From positions 1 through 64,000 of the forward strand of contig SFHK01000010.1 of assembly GCA_004556395.1 (NCBI GenBank): a stretch of 64,000 nucleotides of DNA. The letters are read 5' to 3'. Shown here piece by piece: positions 59,330 through 64,000 of this stretch; position 1 is the stretch's first letter, and the number at the start of each line of letters is the position of its first letter. The notes beneath the pieces are model-generated. The model was not told the DNA's origin. It saw only the letters and a list, made by a program, of their open reading frames with translations, and ran no database searches. Made by a program: the position numbers and the translations under genes. The DNA comes from Clostridiales bacterium. Lineage in GTDB: Bacteria; Bacillota; Clostridia; Christensenellales; Aristaeellaceae.

Positions 59330-60595
59330 ATGAAAATCGTCATCGTCGGCGCAGGAAGCCCCTATTCCCCGGAGATTTTCAAAGAACTCTCCGGCAAGTC
59401 TGAGATTCTGCCTGTAGAAGAGATCGCGCTGGTGGACATCGACACGAAACGCCTTTCCATCATTCACTCCTTCCTGGAACGCTTTTCAAAGCGCATCGGC
59501 ATTCACGCCCGCATCACCTCACATGCGCACTGGAACACGGCGCTCCCCGGCGCGGATTTCGTCATTACCCAATACCGCGTCGGCGGAAATGCGGCGCGCG
59601 TGAAGGATGAGCGCATCCCGCTGAGCATGGGCTTCATCGGGCAGGAAACGACCGGCCCCGGCGGCATGATGAAAGCCCTCCGAACGATTCCCGTGGCGCT
59701 GTCCCTCGCTCACTCGATGGAGCGCCTGTGCCCCGACGCGTGGATGATCAACTATACCAATCCCTCCGGCATGATCGCGGAGGCTCTCAGCAAGTATTCC
59801 AGCATCCATTCGGTAGGCCTCTGCGCCGGCGGCATTCGTCCTGCGCAGCAGCTCGCCAAGGCTGCCTCCGTGCGGGAAGAAGAAATTCGCTACGACTTCT
59901 TCGGTCTCAATCACCTGAACTTTGCCTACAACTTTACCATTCATGGAAAACCCGTATCGGAAGAGCTCTTGCAGAAAACGCTGGAAAGCCGCTATGACGA
60001 AGCCACTGAGCCGCTGATTCGCGCGCTGAAACTGTTCCCCTCCAGCTATCTGCAATACTACTTCCGCACGCAGAAGCGCTATAATGACATCACCACCGCC
60101 GAGAAAACCCGCGGGGAGCGCGTGCTTGAGCTTGAGAAGGTCATCTATGACGCATATGCCAACCCCGCCTGCGACGATGAACCCGCGGAACTGAAGCTGC
60201 GCGGCGGCGGGGGATATTCTCAGGTTGCCATCGGCGTGCTGGAAGCCCTTTACACAGGCGTCGACCGCTGGATGGTCTGCAACGTGCCCAATCAGGGAAC
60301 CGTCGCCTGCCTGCCGAACGACGCCGTGATTGAAACCGCCTGCATCGTGAATGCCGCGGGCATCAAGCCGCTTCCGCAGCCGAATTTCCCCAAAACCGTC
60401 TGGGGATTGGTGTGTGCGGTAAAGAACTACGAACAGCTCGCCATTGAAGCCGCCGTTACCGGCAATCGCGACCTCGCGCTGGCGGCACTGGTCGCGCATC
60501 CGCTGGTACGGGACGCAGATCGCGCGCTTCCTCTGCTGAACGCGCTTCTTGAAGCCAATCGCGAGTTCCTCCCGAACTTCTTCAAGGAGAGCTGA
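59330..60595 (+). CDS. GH4-family glycosidase (NAD- and metal-dependent)
   Basis: This 421-residue enzyme has an N-terminal NAD site (IVGAGSPYSPEIFKEL), QYRVGGNAAR, WMINYTNPSG, SVGLCAGG with the metal-binding Cys, and FGLNHLNFAYNF with the metal-binding His. GH4 enzymes cleave by a redox-elimination mechanism, often on 6-phospho sugars. As this locus has an ABC importer and kinases but no PTS, the substrate may be unphosphorylated or phosphorylated inside. The start at 59330 follows GGAGGTGG. Confidence 0.9.
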   Translation: MKIVIVGAGSPYSPEIFKELSGKSEILPVEEIALVDIDTKRLSIIHSFLERFSKRIGIHARITSHAHWNTALPGADFVITQYRVGGNAARVKDERIPLSMGFIGQETTGPGGMMKALRTIPVALSLAHSMERLCPDAWMINYTNPSGMIAEALSKYSSIHSVGLCAGGIRPAQQLAKAASVREEEIRYDFFGLNHLNFAYNFTIHGKPVSEELLQKTLESRYDEATEPLIRALKLFPSSYLQYYFRTQKRYNDITTAEKTRGERVLELEKVIYDAYANPACDDEPAELKLRGGGGYSQVAIGVLEALYTGVDRWMVCNVPNQGTVACLPNDAVIETACIVNAAGIKPLPQPNFPKTVWGLVCAVKNYEQLAIEAAVTGNRDLALAALVAHPLVRDADRALPLLNALLEANREFLPNFFKES

Positions 60596-60596
60596 T

Positions 60597-61592
60597 ATGT
60601 CACTGCTTCTCGGCCTAGATCAGGGCAGCACAAAAACGCACGCCATCGTCGTCACTCAAAGCGGCGAGATTCTCGGAACCGGCAGCGCGCCCGGCAGTCT
60701 GCACACGGTATACGGCATGGACGCCGCGCTCGGGCGCATGCATGAAGCCTGTGCGCAGGCGCTTTCGAACGCCGGGCATGCATTCGCGGACATCGAATGG
60801 GCCTCCGGCGGTATAACCGGCATCGACTATCCCTATGAGGAAGCCCTTTTGCAATCCGCCATTTCGGCGCACTTCGGCCTGCGTCCGGAAAATGTCTTCG
60901 TGAACAACGATTGCATGGGCGCGCTGTGGGGCGGAACCTTCCATGCGCCCGCCGTGGTATGCTGTGTCGGCACCGGTCTCGCCGTTGGCGGCGCAGACGA
61001 AGCGGGACACGCGCACATATTCGGAAATTACTGCAACGGCTATTATCAGGGCGGCTCCTCGATCGGACAGGATGCTCTTCAGCACGTATTCGACGCCGCC
61101 ATCGGGCTCCGCACCCCGACGTCGCTTACGCAGAAATTTCTCGCCTTCGCTCACGCAAAAGACGTGGACGAGCTGCTCCTCCTTCGGTATCGCAAAAAGA
61201 CCGTAGAGCCGAGCAGGCTGTGTCCCCTTGTCTTTGAGGCCGCCGGAGAAGGAGACGCGGTCGCCATCTCCATCCTTGAAACCTTCGCGCGGCGCTGGGG
61301 TGAAATTACGCTGTGCATGATCGACGCACTGGGGTTATCCCGAAGCGCGCCGATAGAGGTCATTCTGTCCGGCAGCGTATTCAAGGGCGTGCCTGCCATT
61401 CCGTATCGCGTCATCCGCAATCTGTTCCGCGTTCACGCACCCAACGCCGTGCTGCGCGAGGCCATTTATGAACCCGTGGTTGGCGGCGCCGCAATGGGGC
61501 TGTTCCAAATTGGACAGGGTGACTGGCGCACTGCCCTCGCCGCTTCCGCCGACAGACTGCATCTCAGGAGGAACCTTGAGCATGAAAATTGA
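60597..61592 (+). CDS. BadF/BcrA-type ATPase family kinase (GlcNAc kinase-like)
   Basis: This 331-residue protein of the ASKHA fold begins LLGLDQGSTKTHAIVV, with VNNDCMGALWGG, VCCVGTGLAVGG and ILSGSVFKG. This matches the N-acetylglucosamine kinase branch rather than the activator branch, which has a Cys cluster. Its ribosome site AAGGAGAG overlaps the end of the GH4 gene. It probably phosphorylates the amino sugar released by GH4. Confidence 0.85.
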   Translation: MSLLLGLDQGSTKTHAIVVTQSGEILGTGSAPGSLHTVYGMDAALGRMHEACAQALSNAGHAFADIEWASGGITGIDYPYEEALLQSAISAHFGLRPENVFVNNDCMGALWGGTFHAPAVVCCVGTGLAVGGADEAGHAHIFGNYCNGYYQGGSSIGQDALQHVFDAAIGLRTPTSLTQKFLAFAHAKDVDELLLLRYRKKTVEPSRLCPLVFEAAGEGDAVAISILETFARRWGEITLCMIDALGLSRSAPIEVILSGSVFKGVPAIPYRVIRNLFRVHAPNAVLREAIYEPVVGGAAMGLFQIGQGDWRTALAASADRLHLRRNLEHEN

Positions 61593-62307
61593 AATCCTTC
61601 AGACGGCCGCTCAGGTAAACGCCAAGGCCGCGTGGCACTTTATCCGGCGCGCCGCGTTTGACGGCGTGCTGACCGGCGTCGCAACCGGCGATACCACAAG
61701 GGCCGTATACGCGCTGGTTGCCGCCCTTTATGAGACAGCGCCCTTTGACACCTCCAAAATCCGCATCTGCGCACTGGACGATTACGCAGGCATCGAAGGA
61801 GACCATCCAGCGTCCTGCTCCGCCCGCATCCGTGCGCAGCTGCAGGTGCCGCTCCATCTGCGCAGCGAGCAGCTCATCCTGCCCGAAGCCTTCCCCGGCA
61901 CTCCGGACGCGGTGGCGCAGGCCTACGAAGAACGACTGACTTCGCTCGGCGGCATACAGACACAGCTTCTCGGCATCGGCGCGGACGCCCACCTTGGATT
62001 CTGCCGTCCCGGAACGCCATTCTGCAGTCCCGCACACGCGGTTCAGCTTCCGGAGGATACCCGGCAGATGCTCCACCGCAAATACACGCTCGAAATCGAA
62101 AAGCTGCCGCGCTGCGGCGTTACGCTGGGTCTGAAGAGCATCATGCAGATTCCGGAGCTGCTTGTAATCGCCACCGGAACGGCAAAGGCTCGCGCTGTAT
62201 ATGATTCTCTCCATCACGCGCCCGACGAGCGCATTCCCGCCTCCATCCTTCAGCTGCATCCGAACGTCACATGGCTGCTGGATGCCGAAGCCGCTTCTCT
62301 CCTCTGA
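61582..62307 (+). CDS. NagB-like glucosamine-6-phosphate deaminase family protein
   Basis: This 241-residue protein has GVATGDTTRAVY, ALDDYAGIEGDHPASCSARI (DEY-type acid) and LGIGADAHLGFCRPGTPF, which corresponds to GIGxDGHIAFNEPG of NagB with G to A and N to C changes. It therefore probably works on GlcN-6-P or a variant sugar phosphate. It starts at 61582, with CAGGAGG upstream, 11 bases inside the kinase gene. A strong terminator follows. Confidence 0.85.
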   Translation: MKIEILQTAAQVNAKAAWHFIRRAAFDGVLTGVATGDTTRAVYALVAALYETAPFDTSKIRICALDDYAGIEGDHPASCSARIRAQLQVPLHLRSEQLILPEAFPGTPDAVAQAYEERLTSLGGIQTQLLGIGADAHLGFCRPGTPFCSPAHAVQLPEDTRQMLHRKYTLEIEKLPRCGVTLGLKSIMQIPELLVIATGTAKARAVYDSLHHAPDERIPASILQLHPNVTWLLDAEAASLL

Positions 62308-62310
62308 CGC

Positions 62311-62358
62311 GGATACAGCACAAAGCCGGCGTTTTCTCCGCCGGCTTTGATTGTATCC
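62311..62358. terminator. Bidirectional terminator
   Basis: CAAAGCCGGCG at 62321-62331 pairs with CGCCGGCTTTG at 62339-62349. Outer arms GGATACA (62311-62317) and TGTATCC (62352-62358) add a second stem. It separates the amino-sugar operon from the convergent chromate transporter genes. Confidence 0.9.
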
Positions 62359-62372
62359 GAATTTTGTGCATG

Positions 62373-62933
62373 TTACATGCTCAGAATCACGCCGATTACC
62401 GCGCCCACGCCGATATAGGCTGCCGGATGAATCTTTTTAAGCCGTTTCACCTGCGTCAGCACAAGCAGCACGGCGAACAGCGCTACGGCGATCCAATCGA
62501 CGGACGCGAGCAGCGAATCCGCCTTTCGGAACAGCGCAACCCGAATCACGGAGAAGGCCGCGGCCGCGATCAGGCCTGTAACCGCGGGGCGCATGAAACT
62601 GAACATGCCCTGAATCCATTTGTTTTCACGGTATTTGTCCAGCGCACGTGCAATCGCCATGATTACGATCAGGGAGGGCAATACGAGGCTCAGCGTCGCG
62701 AGGATTCCGCCGACGACGCCCAACGAGGTAAAGCCGACATACGTGGCCATGTTCACGCCAATCGGGCCCGGCGTAGATTCCGACACCGCGATCATGTTGG
62801 CCAGTTCCTCCGCGGTAAACCACTGGTACTTCTGCTGAATCTGCGCAAGGAACGGGAGCGTGGCAAGCCCTCCGCCGACGGCGAACAGGCCGGTTTTGAA
62901 GAACTCCAGACACATAATGAGCAGCTTACTCAT
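62373..62933 (-). CDS. Chromate transporter family, half-size subunit
   Basis: This 186-residue membrane protein has LEFFKTGLFAVGGGLATLPFL and ESTPGPIGVNMATYVGF, the CHR-domain signatures. It overlaps the partner gene by eight bases; an alternative GTG start lies three codons upstream. The family forms paired short proteins (ChrA type) that export chromate or move other anions. Confidence 0.9.
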   Translation of the reverse strand: MSKLLIMCLEFFKTGLFAVGGGLATLPFLAQIQQKYQWFTAEELANMIAVSESTPGPIGVNMATYVGFTSLGVVGGILATLSLVLPSLIVIMAIARALDKYRENKWIQGMFSFMRPAVTGLIAAAAFSVIRVALFRKADSLLASVDWIAVALFAVLLVLTQVKRLKKIHPAAYIGVGAVIGVILSM

Positions 62934-63468
62934 GCTTTTCACATCTCCTTCCAAGCACAACGCTGGCCAGCGCACAGCCGACCACGATATACACCGGCGA
63001 GAAGCCGCACAGTCCGACGAGCACAAACGCGGCGACTGCCAGCGCAATGTGCCACCATGCCTTGACGTTGGATTTCGCAAGCTTGATCACGCTGGCGACG
63101 ATCAGCGCGCAGACCGCAACACGGATTCCCGCAAAGGCATGCTGCACCCAGACGACATCCATGAAATTTGTAAGCACCGCGGCGATTACCATAATGATGA
63201 CGATCGACGGCGAGACGACGCCCAGCGTAGCGACGATTCCTCCGATGATTCCCTTTTGCTTGTACCCTACGAACGTCGCCGTGTTCACCGCGATAATGCC
63301 CGGCGTGCATTGGCCAATGGCAAAATAGTCCAGAATTTCCTCCTGCGTCGCCCACTTATGCTTGGCGACGATTTCCCGTTCCAGCATGGGTAGCATAGCG
63401 TAACCGCCGCCGAAGGTCAGTGCGCCAATCATGAAAAAGGCGCGATACAGCGTCCACAGAATCTGCAT
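62926..63468 (-). CDS. Chromate transporter family, half-size subunit
   Basis: This 180-residue membrane protein has FFMIGALTFGGGYAMLPMLE and GQCTPGIIAVNTATFVGY, the CHR-domain signatures. The second of two ATG codons (63468) is chosen because it lies six bases from GAGGAGG. It pairs with the next gene, and a LysR-type regulator is divergent from it. Confidence 0.9.
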   Translation of the reverse strand: MQILWTLYRAFFMIGALTFGGGYAMLPMLEREIVAKHKWATQEEILDYFAIGQCTPGIIAVNTATFVGYKQKGIIGGIVATLGVVSPSIVIIMVIAAVLTNFMDVVWVQHAFAGIRVAVCALIVASVIKLAKSNVKAWWHIALAVAAFVLVGLCGFSPVYIVVGCALASVVLGRRCEKHE

Positions 63469-63494
63469 AGGCATCCTCCTCTCGTATAAACCCG

Positions 63495-63523
63495 ATTATA
63501 CGGCAAAACCCACGCACACACAA
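63495..63523 (-). promoter_or_regulatory. Promoter of the chromate transporter pair
   Basis: On the minus strand TTGTGT at 63518-63523 and TATAAT at 63495-63500 are spaced by 17 bases. Confidence 0.7.
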
Positions 63524-63571
63524 ATACCAAAGCGAAATACCCCCTATAACATTTCAAAGTGAGGCGAGCCC

Positions 63572-64000
63572 ATGAACCTGACAAGGCTTGAGAATTTCAA
63601 GGCGATCTACGAAGACGGCAGCGTGTCCGCCGCCGCGCGGCGTCTGTTTATCGCGCAGCCGGCGCTGAGCAATCAGCTGCGCGCCTTTGAAGCGGAGCTC
63701 GGTGTTCCTCTGTTTGAGCGAAAATCCTCCGCGCTCTGCCCCACAGCCGCCGGACACGCCCTGTACCGCCGCGCCGTACAGATTCTCTCCGTCGTACACG
63801 CGTCCGAACAGGAAATGCTGCAATATCGCTCCGGTGTCAAGGGCGTCATCCGTCTGGGCGTCGTCTCCTCCGGCGGATACGCGCTTCTCACCAGCGACAT
63901 CCGCGCCTTCCGCGCGCGCTTTCCTTCAATTCGCTTCGAAATCTTTGACCGAAATACCTATGCCCTTCGGCCGATGCTGCAGGCCGGGCTGATCGATATA
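63572..64000 (+). CDS. LysR-type transcriptional regulator, partial at right edge
   Basis: The 143 codons present begin MNLTRLENFKAIYEDGSVSA, followed by ARRLFIAQPALSNQLRAFE (helix-turn-helix) and GVPLFERKSSALCPTAAG, then the start of the effector domain (IRLGVVSSGGYAL). It is divergent from the chromate transporter pair and may regulate it. The ribosome site (GAGGCGAG) is modest. The gene continues beyond the window. Confidence 0.9.
   Translation, partial: MNLTRLENFKAIYEDGSVSAAARRLFIAQPALSNQLRAFEAELGVPLFERKSSALCPTAAGHALYRRAVQILSVVHASEQEMLQYRSGVKGVIRLGVVSSGGYALLTSDIRAFRARFPSIRFEIFDRNTYALRPMLQAGLIDI

Noticed and set aside
1-64000. tRNA, rRNA or CRISPR loci
   Set aside because: No cloverleaf with CCA-end geometry, rRNA core motif or regularly spaced direct-repeat array was recognised by eye; a tRNAscan or CRISPR finder run would settle this.

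Overview
The window reads as a GC-rich member of the Clostridia (Bacillota), probably a gut or rumen anaerobe. The evidence is strong AGGAGG-type ribosome sites, many TTGACA-17 bp-TATAAT promoters, stem-loop plus T-run terminators, tight ATGA-type gene overlaps, a YesMN-type two-component system beside an LplABC-type sugar importer, a YnzC-like (DUF896) protein, an orphan eutH, and the Fe-S scaffold/GGGtGRT pair. No rRNA, tRNA or CRISPR array was recognised. Almost every base is coding; most long frames opposite real genes are GC-driven shadows.

Layout. 1-7.4 kb: a partial gene at the left edge, a membrane protein with repeated Cys/His modules, an exonuclease fused to a RelA/SpoT-type HD domain, the NifU-like/GGGtGRT pair, a nucleoside hydrolase and a DUF4259-like protein. 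7.5-11.6 kb: a leftward operon of a Gfo/Idh/MocA oxidoreductase, a HAM1-like pyrophosphatase and a cytoplasmic GH9 enzyme. 11.7-18.8 kb: sbcDC, glutamine synthetase, and an ECF sigma factor with its putative membrane regulator. 18.8-22.6 kb: a three-gene cobalamin late-step operon (cobD, cbiP, cbiB) under a cobalamin riboswitch. 22.7-28.6 kb: eutH, an acetyltransferase, a ThuA-like protein, a sugar kinase and a TIM-barrel isomerase. 28.6-32.6 kb: a hairpin-rich repeat region, rsgA behind an attenuator-like leader, and a polar amino-acid ABC transporter. 32.8-41.1 kb: a GH39-type glycosidase, a small cluster (Cys-motif protein, radical SAM enzyme, tandem-repeat secreted protein), then housekeeping and nucleoside genes. 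41.2-47.2 kb: membrane and secreted proteins, a junction where two genes are cut at the same point, an RNA methyltransferase, and a CNNM-type transporter with a structured leader.

47.2-62.3 kb is one functional block for amino-sugar use. A leftward operon encodes the solute-binding protein, two permeases, an oxidoreductase, two isomerases/epimerases, NagA and a ROK kinase. A rightward set encodes the response regulator, the sensor kinase, a GH4 glycosidase, a BadF-type GlcNAc kinase and a NagB-like protein. The two diverge from one 324-bp control region that contains both promoters and candidate operator repeats. A split chromate-type transporter and a divergent partial LysR regulator close the window.

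The main points for follow-up are: (i) the radical SAM/IGGADGPT-repeat cluster; (ii) the unassigned leader RNA before the CNNM gene; (iii) the mini-ORF plus terminator before rsgA; (iv) a 98 percent identical MITE-like element present twice, once inside the eutH leader; (v) the 43.28 kb breakpoint, which may be a deletion or an assembly misjoin.
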